NCBI GenBank assembly: GCA_024760905.1
Contig: CM045729.1
Span: 84,695,550 to 84,759,549, forward strand
Direction of reading: 5' to 3'
Source: Plotosus lineatus
Lineage: Eukaryota; Chordata; Actinopteri; Siluriformes; Plotosidae
DNA length: 64,000 nt
The notes below the pieces were generated by a model that was not told the DNA's origin, searched no databases, and saw nothing but the letters and a program-made list of their open reading frames with translations. This document shows, one piece after another, positions 43,601-58,052 of the stretch (the stretch's first letter is position 1; the number at the start of each line of letters is the position of its first letter). Made by a program: the position numbers and the translations under genes.

Positions 43601-46600
43601 ACTCTACTGTGTGGGCGGGTCCGATAGCTTCAAATTCCAATTTTATTGGATTATAACAACAGCCACAGACTGCACGTGTTGTTTGAATAAAGAGATAAAT
43701 TTCTCTCGTTTTGATCGGCTCGTTTCCATGAAGCTAAGCACAGCTGGCAAGGAAACACAAATGGACAGACATGGAAAAACTTCAACCTGCAGACCAGCTG
43801 ATTGCCAAAACTTGGGACGCGCTTCCTGTCATATAAACACTGTAGTGTGTGAGTCCAATAAAATTAGAGTTTCAAGGTATCGGACCCGCCCACACAGAAA
43901 GGATTGGCTCTCAGCTTCGCACCACAGTGACATGGCATTGAAAGTAGATGAACAGATTTGCTCTGAGCAGTTAGAAAGTGAAGCTACATCATCTCCTGCT
44001 TGGCCTTTTAAGATGCTGGCGCTGCCGGCAGTGCAAACAACTAGTCCCATATTTAAGAAATTGCTTGTCAAAATTCAGATGCGGTAATTTCGGTTTGAGC
44101 ATAGAAACAGGCAGATATAAGAATGTGCCTTTGATCTTAAGACTTTGTACTTTCTGCCAAAAACACGATCTTAATCTAATTGAGGATGAAATACATGCAC
44201 TGCTTTATTGCAAAGCCTACTGTATTATAAGAAATGGTCTTTTGGCTAAACATATGAACTACCCACGATCAAAATATAGCTTTGTTAACATATGAATGAA
44301 TGTGTCATTAAAAACTTGTGCCTATTTTTATATACAGGTCCTTCTCCAAAAATTAGCATATTGTGATAAAGTTCATTATTTTCTGTAATATACTGATAAA
44401 CATTTAGACTTTCAGATATTTTAGATTCATTGCACACAACTGAAGTAGTTCAAGCCTTTTATTGTTTTAATATTGATAATTTTGGCAAAAAAAAAAAAAA
44501 AAAAAATCCCTATCAAAAAAATTAGCATATTTCATCCAACCAATAAAATAAAAAAAAAGAGAGTTAATAATACAAAAAAAAGTCAACCTTCAAATAATGA
44601 TGTTCAGTTCTGCACTCAATACTTGGTCGGGAATCCTTTAGCAGAAACGACTGCTTCAATGCGGCGTGGCATGGAGGCAATCAGCCTGTGGCACTGCTGA
44701 AGTGTTATGGAGGCCCAGGATGCTTCGATAGCGGCCTTAAGCTCATCCACAGTGTTGGGTCTGGTGTCGCTCAACTTTCTCTTCACAATATCCCACAGAT
44801 TCTCTGTGGGGTTCAGGTCAGGAGAGTTGGCAGGCCAATTGAGCACAGTAATACCATGGTCAGTAAACCATTTACCAGTGATTTTGGCACTGTGAGCAGG
44901 TGCCAGGTCATGCCGAAAAATGGAACCTTCAGCTCCATAAAGCTTTTCAGCAGATAGAAGCATGAAGTGCGCCAAAATCTCCTGATAGCTAGCTGCATTG
45001 ACCCTGCCCTTGATAAAACACAGTGGACCAACACCAGCAGCTGACATGGCACCTCAGACCATCACTGACTGTGGGTACTTGACACTGGACTTCAGGCATT
45101 TTGGCATTTCCTTCTCCCCAGTCTTCCTCCAGACTCTGCCACCTTGATTTCCAAATGACATGCAAAATTTGCTTTCAGCCAAAAAAAGTACTTTGGACCA
45201 CTGAGGTGCTGCCTCTCTGTAGCCCAGGTCAGGCACTTCTGCCACTGTTTCTGGTTCAAAAGCGGCTTAACCTGGGGAATGCGGCACCTGTAGTCCATTT
45301 CCTGCACACGCCTGAGCACGGTGGCTCTGGATGTTTCTACTCCAGACTCAGTCCACTGCTTCCACAGGTCCCCCAAGGTCTGGAATCAGCCCTTCTCCAC
45401 AATCTTCCTCAGGGTCCGGTCACCTCTTCTGGTTCCCCAGGGTTTTCTGCCACACTTTTTCCTTCCCACAGACGTCCCACTGAGGTGCCTTGATACCCCA
45501 CTCTGGGAACAGCCTATTCGCTCAGAGATTTCTTTCTGTGGCTTACCCTCTTGCTTGAGGGTGTCAATGATGTCCTTCTGGACAGCAGTCAGGTCGGCAG
45601 TCTTACCCATGATTGCGGTTTTGAGTAATGAACCAGGCTGGGAGTTTTTAAAAGCCTCAGGGATCTTTTGCAGGTGTTTAGAGTTAATTGGTTGATTCAG
45701 ATGATTAGGTTAATAGCTCGGTTAGACTACCTGAACATGAAATGCTAATTTTTTGAGATAGGAAGTTTGGGTTTTCATGAGCTGTATGCCAAAATCATCA
45801 GTATTAAAACAATAAAAGACCTGAAATATTTCAGTTGGTGTGCAATGAATCTAAAATATATGAAAGTTTAATTTTTATCAGTACATTACAGAAAATAATT
45901 AACTTTATCACAATATGCTAATTTTTTTTAGAAGGACTTGTAATATTAAGAAAATAAGGAACTCTGATGGCTCTCTTTAATCATGGAAGTACTTGTGCAA
46001 ATTCATGTAATACATACTAGTATGTTTATTTATGTATGTATTATGGGCCAGTGGCCTTATACTGAATAAAATGTCTGTCTGTCTGTGTCTCAATTGTCTC
46101 AATGTTCGATACAAAGGTGCAGATATTAAATGGGTTTAATTGATGGGTTACTACCAGATGGAGGTATCCAACACTCACAGTCCAAAACTTCAGACAGGTT
46201 CAGGTCAAACGATTAGGCAAATCAATCATTAGAAATAAAGGCAGAGATGAGAGTCAAGAGGTAGGCAGGGTACATACTACTTCTTCACTCACTCCCCTGC
46301 TGAGCTACTTAATTCATTTAGGGTCACTTGCAGGCTGAACCTTATCTCAGCCGACTGAGTGGAAGGCAGAGGATCCTTGAACAGAGTGGCAGATCCCTGC
46401 AGGCAAAACAAACACACACACATCCATTCACTCTCTCACCTTGGGGCAGTTTAGAACAATTTATGAGCCTAATTGGCATGTCTTCAGACTGTGGGAGGAA
46501 ACCGAAGTACATGGATGAAGCACAAGGAGAGCATTCAAACTCCAGATAAATGCCCTCACTGAGCCTGGGACATGAACCCAAGAACTTCTTGCTGTGAGGT

Positions 46601-47621
46601 GGACTTGTAAAACACTGCACCACCACGGCGTCGTCCATAATGTTTTTCAAAATGTTAAACTGTAGACTTCGTCTTCAAAAGAATGCAGGTAAAGATGCAG
46701 CATTATGTTTGTCTTTAAGGAGAAGTATGCATTTTACATCACATATCGGATTTTAAAAATTATTATTAGTATTAGGAAGTTCTAAAAAACCCTTTGTTCC
46801 ATGTTCCTTCCAGTTCTAAACAGCTCAGTGGCCAGAATTCACTTTATTTTGAATTAATTTATTTTTCCACTGAAGGAAAACAAATAAATGTGACCAATCA
46901 CAGCAAATTAAGTATTATTCAGAAATTATTAATTTTGAGTTAATTCATTAATTTTCTAAGCCGCGGAAACCCAATTAGGGTCACACGGAGGCTGGTGCCC
47001 AACTCAGCCGACTGGTTATAGGCAAGCTACACCCTGGACAGCTCGCTGTCATCACTGGGTGAAAACACACTGTCTCACACCTAGGGGTGATTTGGAACAG
47101 CCAGCCAATGGTGTGTTTTGTGATGGTGAGATAAAACTTGAGGACCCGAAAGAAACCTACTCATGCACGGGGAAAAACATGCAAACTCCACACAGAAACA
47201 CCCAGAGCCTCAGAAGCAAACCCAGGCCTTCTTGCTGTGATGTGGATGTATTAACCACTACACCATTGTGGTGCCTCGATTATGAGTTTTTGGAATAATT
47301 TAATATCTGATATATTAACTTTTACAATGATTCCAAATTTTCTAACATATGTTGCTAGTTGTGAAGTAATGAACCAAAACCAGCCAGGAATCTTTGGATT
47401 TTAAAGGATCTAACTCTTGAGAAAACCGTGTTTATAGTTGAACAAAGAAAGTATCTACTAATTTCTGACTTAATACCCACTTTGCTGTGAATGTTTTTGA
47501 ACTGGTTCTGTTTCATGGTGTGTTTCAGAGATGCGAGAGAGAGTGTGAGGCGCATGATATCCTGAAGGCTCAGTACACTCGAACCATGAAAAGTTTAACC
47601 CAGAATGAGAAATCACTAAAG

Positions 47622-47685
<64 letters not shown>

Positions 47686-50600
47686 CAGAGAGAGAGAGAG
47701 AGATGTACCTTTGTTGAGTAACCTATGTATTTAATACTTGGGTGGACTAAATTTGTTTATGATGCTATATTAAGCGGACTTGTCTTTATGGGATGGAAGC
47801 ACAAGATTCTTAACATAAATCACTTTTAAAACATTTTAAAGTGAACATGTGTTTCAAGTTTTTTAAGGTTAGGATTAGGTCGAGATTAGGGTAAGTCTCC
47901 CAAAAATGGTTGTAAATTTATTTATTGTCCCCTGAAGTTATGGAAACCAGGTGGACATGGTGCTGAATGTGTGTGAAGCAGTAAATAAAAGTCAACATTC
48001 TGATGACTTGCAGGACTCTCTGACTGAAATTGAGGACAAATACCATCTGCTAGTCATGTCCAAAGCTCAATTAGAGAAAGCGAATGCAGCACTGAAGGTC
48101 AACCTAGACACACTGCAAGAAATGGTACAGCAGCAAATGCAAGATCTCAGTGAGGAACGCAAAAAGTGTAGCATGATGGAGACTGTAAGTGAAAAATTCC
48201 CTACAGTAATCACTTCCTTTAGAAATAATACAAGTGTTCAATGTAGAGGAGGTAAGTCTGTTGGGTTTTTACACCCAAGCCTAGTGGCTCATCAGGCCGG
48301 TACTTATCCCCGGTTTCCATAGCGTGAAGCGACCAGGAGTTCAACGCCCCCTGGATGGGACGCTAGTCCATCGCAGGTTACCTTCCCAGTATATTTTACT
48401 GGTACCCATTTATACTGTAGGGTGAACAGAGGCACACTTGTGGTTGAGACTTTGCCCAGGGGTCTTAGCACAGTGAGGGTCTCAGTGGGATTCGAACTCA
48501 CAACCTCCTGATCATGAGCGCAGCACCCTAACCACTTTGCCACCGGCCCCACATGTTCAATGTAGGTTATTATTATTATTTTATTTATTTTTTTATTATT
48601 ATTATTATTATTATTGTTTTAATTTCTGGACTAAACTTGTGTGGAAATATTTGTGAACTCGAAGCAGAGCCGTTTTTCTGATCCTGTCAAATGTATTTCC
48701 TTTTATCAGATTTCAGTAAACCAAAGATTATTAAGGCCATTCTAACACAAAGTTTAGGAGTACATGGAAGCTAATTGGCTGAGCTCTCACAGGCAGGAAT
48801 GGGATGGCATACCCTCACTTCCCTGTCACTCACAGCAATCACTAGCAAATCATAGGCATCTTTGAGCTCATTTGTAAGATGGGGTGGATATCACTTTCCC
48901 TCTGAGCATGCAAGGCCACCTCGAAATACGAATGCACAGACAGCAGTTCATAAAGACAGCAGGGGCAGCGTTGCATGTCACGGTTGGTATTGTTATGTGA
49001 CAGGGAAACTACTTGATGGGTGGGAATTGAATACAACTTACAGTAAATCAGAGGTGAAATAAAAAAAAATAAAAAAAAGATCTCTATAAACTGTGAACTG
49101 CTGAGATGGCCTGGTGCACTGTTCAGAGTGTACTCTGCTCTTGCTCAGTCTCTGAGATGATAGGCTAGTTTCCCCACAACCCTAATTAGGATGAAGAGGT
49201 TTAGCAAATGTATAAATGATGTTTGTACGTAAATCTCAGAGCATCCAGGTCCCATCCTTAACAGCTTGCGAGACCATCGAGGGATCAACACAATTCATCC
49301 TCATGCTCACTCCTAGGATGCATATCTTTGAACTGTAGGAGGAAATCGGAGTTCAAAGAAGAACCACACACAATGGAGAACATGCTAACTCCACACAGAA
49401 TTGCTTAAGCCCAAGCACGGGCCTCTCTCTAATTTCTAGCTTCTTCTTTCTGTGAGGTTGATGTGCTAACCAGTGTGCCACCATGTCCCTCCAGTGAGTC
49501 ACATGACCAACATCCAGCACACAGTCTGTATTATCATCCCATACTGATTGACCTTCACACTCTGTGATGATATCACAAAGAGGGGTGCTATGTCACATGA
49601 CCACAGCACATTATACACTGCTTGTAGTTACTATCCATACCCTCAGTGTCCATTTCTGGACATTCTGTGTCTTGACCCCAAAGTATGTGAATCTGTTTTG
49701 ATTTATGAGTGGAGTCACCAGGAATCATTGCATGGAAATGAATAAAAGCAAGTTGTGTTGGTTGCAGGACCTGAAATCGACTCTGGCTGAGATAGAGGAG
49801 AAATACAATCACGCAATGGAATCTGTTGCTGATCTTGAAAGGGAGAACAACCACCTGACAGGGGACTCAGACATACTACACGACTATGTGCATGAGTTGG
49901 AGAAAAAGCTCTCGAAGATCCAGCAAATGCATGCGAAGCTCAAATGGGTGAGAGAATCAGGCAACAAACCAATACACCGTAGTATATTAAGCACTCACTC
50001 CATCAGTTCAAACCTGTTTTTCTCCATTACTGTTTTCATTGCATGAGACATCACCATCACTTTGCTGTTTTTATTCAAATTTACAATGATCACGTCACTA
50101 GTGCATTGTAGTAGTGTTACATGCTTCGCTCTTATTCATTCATTCATTCATTTTCTGAACCAATGAAACCTATTAGCAACTTACTCCTACTAGCCTAATA
50201 TGCATGGATGTCTTTGGACTGTTGGAGGAACCCGGAGTATCTGGAGAAAACCCACACAAGTACAGGGAGATTTGCATTCTTGTTTCCCTCACTTATGTGT
50301 CTCATCTTCGAGTCCTTCCACTGAAGAAACCATGATAAGAAGCAAGGAAACTCAGCAATGATCTTTTTTCCTGAAGTGTCTTTCACACAGTGGCGTCCAC
50401 TGCTTATTACGGCCAGACAGCTTCATAGAAGCATCTGATGTCATACAAGTTTATATGATGACATGCATCCTTTCCTGGAAACCGGTGCTTGTGTATCCAT
50501 CCATGCTCCTTGATGCACAAGTAATTGCAACAGCCCACAAAAATGACGGACTCCATTTCATATGGGTGATTGAGGAAACAAGTAAGCATTTTTAGAAGCA

Positions 50601-53600
50601 TCCTTTGTCTCTTACTTTTCTCAACATATCATCAACTAATTGACCTACGCACACTCTGTGAAACTTCTATCCTGGGACATCCCACCAGCAAAGCTTGAGA
50701 CACACTTCTCTTTTTTTTCCTTTCGGCTTTTCCTTTCAGGGGTCGCCACAGCGAATCATCTGCCTCCATCTCACCCTATCCTTTGCATCTTCTTCTCTTA
50801 TACCAGCTACCTTCATGTCCTGCTTCACTACATCCATGAATCGTCTCTTTGGTCTTCCTCTCGGCCATCTGCCTGGTAGTTCCAACCTTAACATCCTACT
50901 ACCAATATACTCACTATCCCTCCTCTGTACATGTCCAAACCATCTCAATCTAGCCTCTCTGACTTTGTCTCCAAAACTTCTTACATGTGCTGTCCCTCTG
51001 ATGTGCTCATTCCTGATCCTATCCATCCTCGTTACTCCCAAAGAGAACCTCAACATTTTCATCTCTGCTGCCTCCAGCTCTGCCTCCTGTCTTTTCCCCA
51101 GGGCCACTGTTTCTAAACCATACAACATCTCTGGCCTTACCACCGTCTTGTGTACTTTTCCTTTCATTCTTGCCGATACCCTCCTATCACACATCACTTT
51201 TCTCCAACCATTCCAACCAGCCTGCACACGCTTCTTCACCTGTTTTCCATACTCTCCATTGTACTGGATTGCTGAGCCTAAGTACTTAAAATCCTCACCA
51301 CTGTCTTACAGCTCTTATACATGTCCTGCACCACTCTAACATACTTCTCTGCCACTCCAGACTTCCTCATACAATACCACAGTTCCTCTCTCGGCACCCT
51401 GTCATATGCTTTCTCCAGATCCACAAAGGCACAATGCAGCTCCTTCTGACCTTCTCTGTACTCCTCCATTAACATCCTCAAGGCAAACACTGCATCTGTG
51501 GTGCTCTTTCTTGGCATGAAACCAAACTGTTGTTCACAAATGCTGACCTCTGCCCTTAGTCTAGCTTCCACCATTCTTTCCCATAACTTCATCGTATGGC
51601 TCATCAACTTTATTCCTCTGTAGTTGCCACAACTCTGCACATCACAAAACGGGCACCATCACACTTCTTTCCATTCCTCTGGCATCCTCTCAGTCTCTAA
51701 GACTTTGTTGAATGTTCTTGTCAGGAAATCTACTGCTACCTCTCCTAGACACTTCCATACCTCCACCGGTATGTCATCAGGGCCAACTGCCTTTCCATTC
51801 TTCATCCTCTTCAATGCCCTCCTCACTTCACCCTTACTAATCTTTGCTACTTTCTGGTCCTGAACGGTCACCTCTTCAGCTCTTTTTTTCTCTCTCATTT
51901 TCCTTATTCATCAGCTCTTCAAAGTACTCTTTCCATCTTCCCAGAACACTTCTGTTGTCAGTCAATACATTTCCCTCTCTGTCCTTAATCACTCTAACTT
52001 GCTGCACATCTTTCTCATCTCTATCTCTCTGCTGTGCCGACCTGTATAAATCATTTTCTCCCTCTTTACTTTCCAACCGAGCATACAAGTCATCATACGC
52101 CCTCTGTTTGGCCTTTGACACCGCTAGCTTCGCCTTTCGCTGTGTCTCCCTGTACTCCTGTTTACTCTCTTCGGTCCTCTCAATGTCCCACTTCTTCTTA
52201 GCTAACCTCTTCCTTTGTACACACTTCTGCACTTCCTCATTCCACCACCAAGTCTCCTTATCTACACTCCTTCCAGATGACACACCAAGTACTCTCTTAC
52301 CTGTCTCCCTGATCACGTTTGCTGTAGTTGTCCAGTCATCTGGAAGCACTTCCTGGCCTCCCAAAGCCTGTTTCAACTCCTCCTTGAAGACAACACGACA
52401 CTCTTCCTTTTTCAGCTTCCACCACTTTGTCTTCTGCTCTGCCTTTGCCTTCTTCACCTTCCTCACCATCAGCGTCATCCTGCACACCACCATCCTCTGC
52501 TGTTTGGCAACACTCTCACCCGCTACTACTTTGCAGTCACTGACTTCCTTCAAATTACATCGCCTGCACAAGATGGAGTCTACTTGTGTGCTCCTACCTC
52601 CGCTTTTATAAGTTACCCTGTGCTCCTGTCTGTTCTGGAAGAAAGTATTTACCACAGCCTTTCCATCCTTTTTGCAAAATCTATCAACATCTGTCCTTCT
52701 GCGTTCCTGTCCTGTATACCAAACCTGCCCATCACTTCCTCGTCCCCTCTGTTTCCTGCACCAACATGTCCATTGAAGTCTGCACCAATGACCACTCTTT
52801 CACCTCTGGGGGTACTCTGCATCACTTCATCTAACTCACTCCAGAATCTCTCCTCTTCTCGCTCACATCCTGCCTGTGAGGCATAAGCACTAACAACATT
52901 GAATATCACGCCTTCAATTTCTAACTTGAGACTCATCACTCTGTCTGACACTCTTTTCACTTCTAGAACATTCCTGACAATCTCCTCCTTCAAGATGACT
53001 CCGACTCCATTTCTCTTCCCATCCACACCATGAAAAAACAGCTAAAACCCTGCTCCTAAGCTTCTAGCCTTGCTACCTTTCCACCTGGTCTCCTGAACAC
53101 ACAGTATGTCCACCTTCCTCCTCTGCATTATGTCAGCCAGCTCTCTACTTTTTCCTGCCATAGTTCCAATGTTCAAAGTCTCTACTCTCAGTCCTAGACT
53201 CATGCCTTTACTCTTCTCTCTCTGCCTATGGACACGCCTTCCGCCTCTCCTTCTTCGATGTCTTCGACCAACAGTAGTCCAATTTCCACCAGCACCCTGT
53301 TGGTTGACAGCACTGAAGGCGGTCTTTGTTAACCCGGGCCTCGACCGATCCGGTATGACATTCTTTGTAGTGACTCGCATATTTTATTTGGCATTTGTTT
53401 TACGCCGGGTGCCCTTCCTGATGCAACCCTCTGCATTTATCCGGGCTTGGGACCGGCGTGAGGGAGAGACACTGGTTTGTGCCCTCCCTTCACGGCTGCA
53501 TTAGCAAAGCTTGAGAGACACTACTTTTTAATACGTTGCCTCTTGACATGTATGTGTGTATATTCAACAGACAACATATTTGTCTTAATATGTACCCGTA

Positions 53601-56600
53601 CATCCCTGATGAACTACCTTGAGGTGACAAATCAGGTTGCCAAGGTGATCCTTATCAACATGTTTGCAACACGAAGACATCATACAATGATAAAAATGCA
53701 TTCTGAGACATTCTTCCTAACATTGCATCTCCTTTATCTGTCATTTGAACATTTTAGACTCATCAAAAGGCAGAGAATGCTTACAGTATGCTGGAGTCTG
53801 ACTACAAACAGACACAAAGTCAGAGTCACAACTTACTAATGGTAAGTGTAGTTAATCATTAATTTGGCTGTAAGTGCTGTCGAACTCCTGTTATAGCCAC
53901 TGGCACATCCGTTAGATGTTGATAATGCAGTGCATCCTTAACCGCTCAGGGGTGTCATGCAATGTCATGCAATTAGCTCAGGGGTGTCATGCAATTAGCA
54001 TCATAACAAAAGTTTGCATTAATACTAGTAGTTGTTTGCATAGGCACATCTTTCTGATTTGGTGATTTCATGTCACATTACATTCTGTGTCAGGTGTCAG
54101 GTGACAGTTTTCCATGTTGCAAAGCAGACTTTTGGCTCGATTCAATGCAAACCAAACAAAATTATGACTAACAAGTAAAACCAAAAGCATATGGTGAAAA
54201 AATAATGTTGAGTGAAGTTTGAAGAAACTCCTGTGCAGTTAAGAAGTTACACAGCCTTTTGTCAAGTAGGTAGCCACTTGTAAATGGGGTCCACCCATCA
54301 CAATTTTCCACTGAAATTACCTGTTTTTCTGATGTACTCATTGAGATGTACTCATCACTAGCTTTAATTTGACATGTAATGTCCCTATACTTCTGCAACT
54401 CTTAAAATTTATCATTTTGGTGGTGCTCAAAAACCTGCAATATTTAACCAGTAGGCAATCTGTCCAAATTGTAAGGTTTAGGAAACTTAATATATCCATT
54501 TCAAATTTTATCTTATTTTGAATAAAGATATATGTCGGGGGTTTTTTTTTAAATAAGATGTAAATAAAAGTGAACAATTAATGTTAGTCCTTTTTACACG
54601 GGCTGTTCATGGCAGACATTGTATGTATTTTTTCTGCCTCATCCTTGTATGTAAAAGATCTCCATCCCAAACTGCCAGGTTGGTCATATTGCTCCTTTCC
54701 CCCCTGCTTGGTGGGAGAGATTATGTATTTACCAGTGTCTGTTGATTTGTTAGCCTTTTAGCAGGTTTTTTTCGAACCAAATTTAGTGAAAAGATGCTGT
54801 ATGTTTTGGACTTGCATGGGATCATGTTGAAAATTCAACTGAAATCCAGACAAATTCTTATATTCAGTAATATGTGGGGGATGCTCGTTTGACAAACTAG
54901 GGGGAGACATTTCATTACAACTATGGAAAGTGACAATAATCTATTTGTGTCTGGTGGCGGTACTCGATGAGTTTTGGTTGTAGGCCAGAACAGAGGGTGG
55001 TGGTAAAAAAAAGCAATATTTAGAATACAATAAAAGTTTATTGAAGCAATCCCTGCTTTACATGTTTGTCATACCTCAGGTTCCAGAACATTGCCTTGCT
55101 ATGTGAAGATGAACACAGCTTTATCTTTTTCACTGTAAACCACCAAGACAAGGATATTAAAGGACCGTCCTCTTCATGACAACATTGTCAAACACCTTTG
55201 TGTAAAAAGCAGCATTAAAATCATTGTGTATAAAAAAAAGTTCAATTCCACAGAAATGTCAACCTCTTTTGCTCCATGACTGTTTTAGGAGTGTGAGCGG
55301 AAGGAGAGAGCTATCTGCATTCTGACATCGCAGTACACAGAGATGAAGGAAACCATTACTCAGAAAGAGCAGATGTATATGGTAGGGGTTTTTTTTTTAT
55401 CTTTTCATTTTTTTGTTTGTTTTTTGGTTCATATAGTGCATTATCTTAAGATTTGTAAAATGATTATAGAATAATCATAATAACCTTCAGATTATGTGAA
55501 ATACCTGAAATATTTAGGCTTTCACAGCTTCCTTCCAATACATTATATTTCAATATATCCAATATTTTAAAGCCTTTGTAAAAAAAAAAAAATTAATAAA
55601 GAGGTTAATAAAGTGCTGTTTCTGTGTGTTCTTCACGAGCTTCTGTGGGTTTTCCACTGAGTTCTCAGGTTTCCTCCCACAGTCCAAGGACAAGCACATT
55701 AGGCAAATTGCCCATAGGTGTCAGTATAATTGTGCCCTGAGATGGTTCAGGGTGTGTGCCCTGACTTTGCCCAGTTGGCTGAGATGTGCTCCAAACTTAC
55801 TGTGACCTTAAAAACATAAACAGTTCACCAATGGAATGAATAAATAGATTTGTTGCCAGTTCGTGCATTCTTTTTTTGGTTCTCATGTAAACACATCTGC
55901 TCTTTGTGATGAAACAAGGCCACCAAAGTTTCAGAAAATGCAGGTAGATGTAAATAATGTCAACACACTTTGCTTGTGATCTAGATGTATGTTGCTGCAG
56001 CTGAAGAGAAATACAAGTTGGTGATTGAGTCCTTTTCTCAGTTCGAATCAGACCTGATGTCCCAGGTGGAGACTTTGCGAGCCTCAGTGCAGCAACAGGA
56101 AGAAAAGCTCTCAGTCCAAGTAAGTCCAAATTTTCACATTTTTGTTTTATGATGCTTGTTTCACAGGTAAGTTGATAGGTTGATGTTAATACAGACACTC
56201 TCCGACTTACGTTTTTAATTGGTTCCGGCCGGCCGAACGTAAGTTGAAAGTGAACATAAGTTGTTACAGTGACGTATGACGTGTGATGTATGACGCTCAT
56301 ACTGTACTATACATCCATAAATACCATTACTGTATCTCATAAAACACCCCTAAATCAATTATTATAAACATAGCATTGTAAAATAATATCAAATAATATC
56401 AACATTAATTTCAAATAAGTGACTTATTTATACCGAGTCACTTTACATGAAGCTTAAAACAGTCAATCAACGCTTACAATATGTGAAGCACTCAATACCG
56501 AAAGTAGTGTACTTGCGAAAGTTGTGTACTTGCTGTGAGTTATACAGACTTCCGGCCTTTCAAGTGCGCAAGGGTGCCGTTGAACTCGTTTAGAACACAG

Positions 56601-56973
56601 CTTGCATGTGACTCCCAGCAAAGTGGAGAGTGCTTTCTTTTGTGTAAGTAAATAAGGAAACCTTATTCAAGATGCATACAAAGCACAAGTACAAATCCTA
56701 ATGAATATTAATATAAAAATAAGTATACACTCTTAGGATTCTGCTAGAAAATAATAAATATAAAGATTGTGCCGATCTGAACAGATAGTTAATTCATCTC
56801 TGTGTATGAGACTTGCACCCATGCTAGTAGGCTTATACTTCTGACCAACTATATTTGCTTAGGGTTACAAAAGTCCACAAAACAGTGTAAACACAAACAT
56901 CACAGAGACAATGGCTTAACACAAGGGTAACACGCTATATAACTGAGATATATATACAGTGTGTATGTATATG

Positions 56974-57034
<61 letters not shown>

Positions 57035-57798
57035 TTACACACTCAGTCTGTAGTTTGTAAACAATGAATGCAGCGTCATTACGTCAGCGTACTACGTAGG
57101 TACGTCTAAACTCAAAATTTGACTTTTTGGAAAAAAAACGTAAAATCGGAAGAAGAAAAAAACGTAAAAAGGATGAACGTAAGTCGGGGAGCGTCTGTAT
57201 CCGTGAATAATTTCAAATAATAAATAAATTTGGAAAAGGCGTATTTTTTTAATCCGGTCGGACTTATCTTGCTGAGGTTGCAGTGAAAGTGAAAACTGGA
57301 TCATTTGTCACAAGCCGATCCTTTTGTCGCCCTTGCACAGTACCTACTGTAAGCACCGCATGTCCATCTGCGCATGCGTACTTGCCCGTCGGAAGTATTT
57401 TTTAGACGACCTTTGTTGTTAGTGTTGTGGAAAACGCAACAGTATGTGATAGTATGTGTCACTGGTCTGTTCAAAGCAGGAGTTTTAACAGAATATACAG
57501 AGTATGAAAAGTACTACATGTACACCATCAGCGCAGGACAGACTACTGGATTCAAATAATTTGCATGTTTAAGTCAAAGAACTAGTTCAGGATTCTTTAA
57601 GAATACAAAAACTAATATGTCCACTATCTTGCATTCTTGTTCTGTTCGTGTTCTGAAAGAAAAAACAAAATACCTATTCCACTCATTATTTTTCTTTTCC
57701 TGTCTCTGGCCTCGGCTTTACATAACAGAAATTTGCCAACAAAATAAAAACAATGGTCTGAGTTTTAGTAATCATCATAAAATTATTATTATTTTTTT

Positions 57799-57833
<35 letters not shown>

Positions 57834-58015
57834 AGGCGCTCCTGACTTACGTTCATCCGTTTTACATTTTTTTAGATTTTACTTTTTTTTTTCCTAAAAA
57901 ATAAGTCACATTTTGAGTTTAGACGTACCTACGTAGTGCACTGAAACAATCATGTAATTACACTGAGTCCATTGTTTACGAATGACAGACTGAACGTGTC
58001 CTTCTTCCCAGTTCA

Positions 58016-58052
<37 letters not shown>

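Larger units (their letters stand above)
45943..47528. other. Gene 2 intron 3, distal part
   Basis: It holds two minus-strand SINE-2 copies, about 46300-46640 and 46930-47280, with heads ending cactgcaccaccacggcg and cactacaccattgtggtg. The remainder (45943-46290, 46645-46925, 47285-47528) shows nothing recognisable. Confidence 0.5.

Noticed and set aside
48185..48265. Extra gene 2 exon between exons 5 and 6
   Set aside because: The stretch bounded by cctttag and gaggag|gtaagt contains an in-frame TAA at its start and no module similarity.
51844..52611. Plus-strand open frame opposite RTE-A copy 5
   Set aside because: It is rich in Ser, Leu and Phe, as expected for the antisense of a Lys/Glu-rich endonuclease linker, and has no independent signal.
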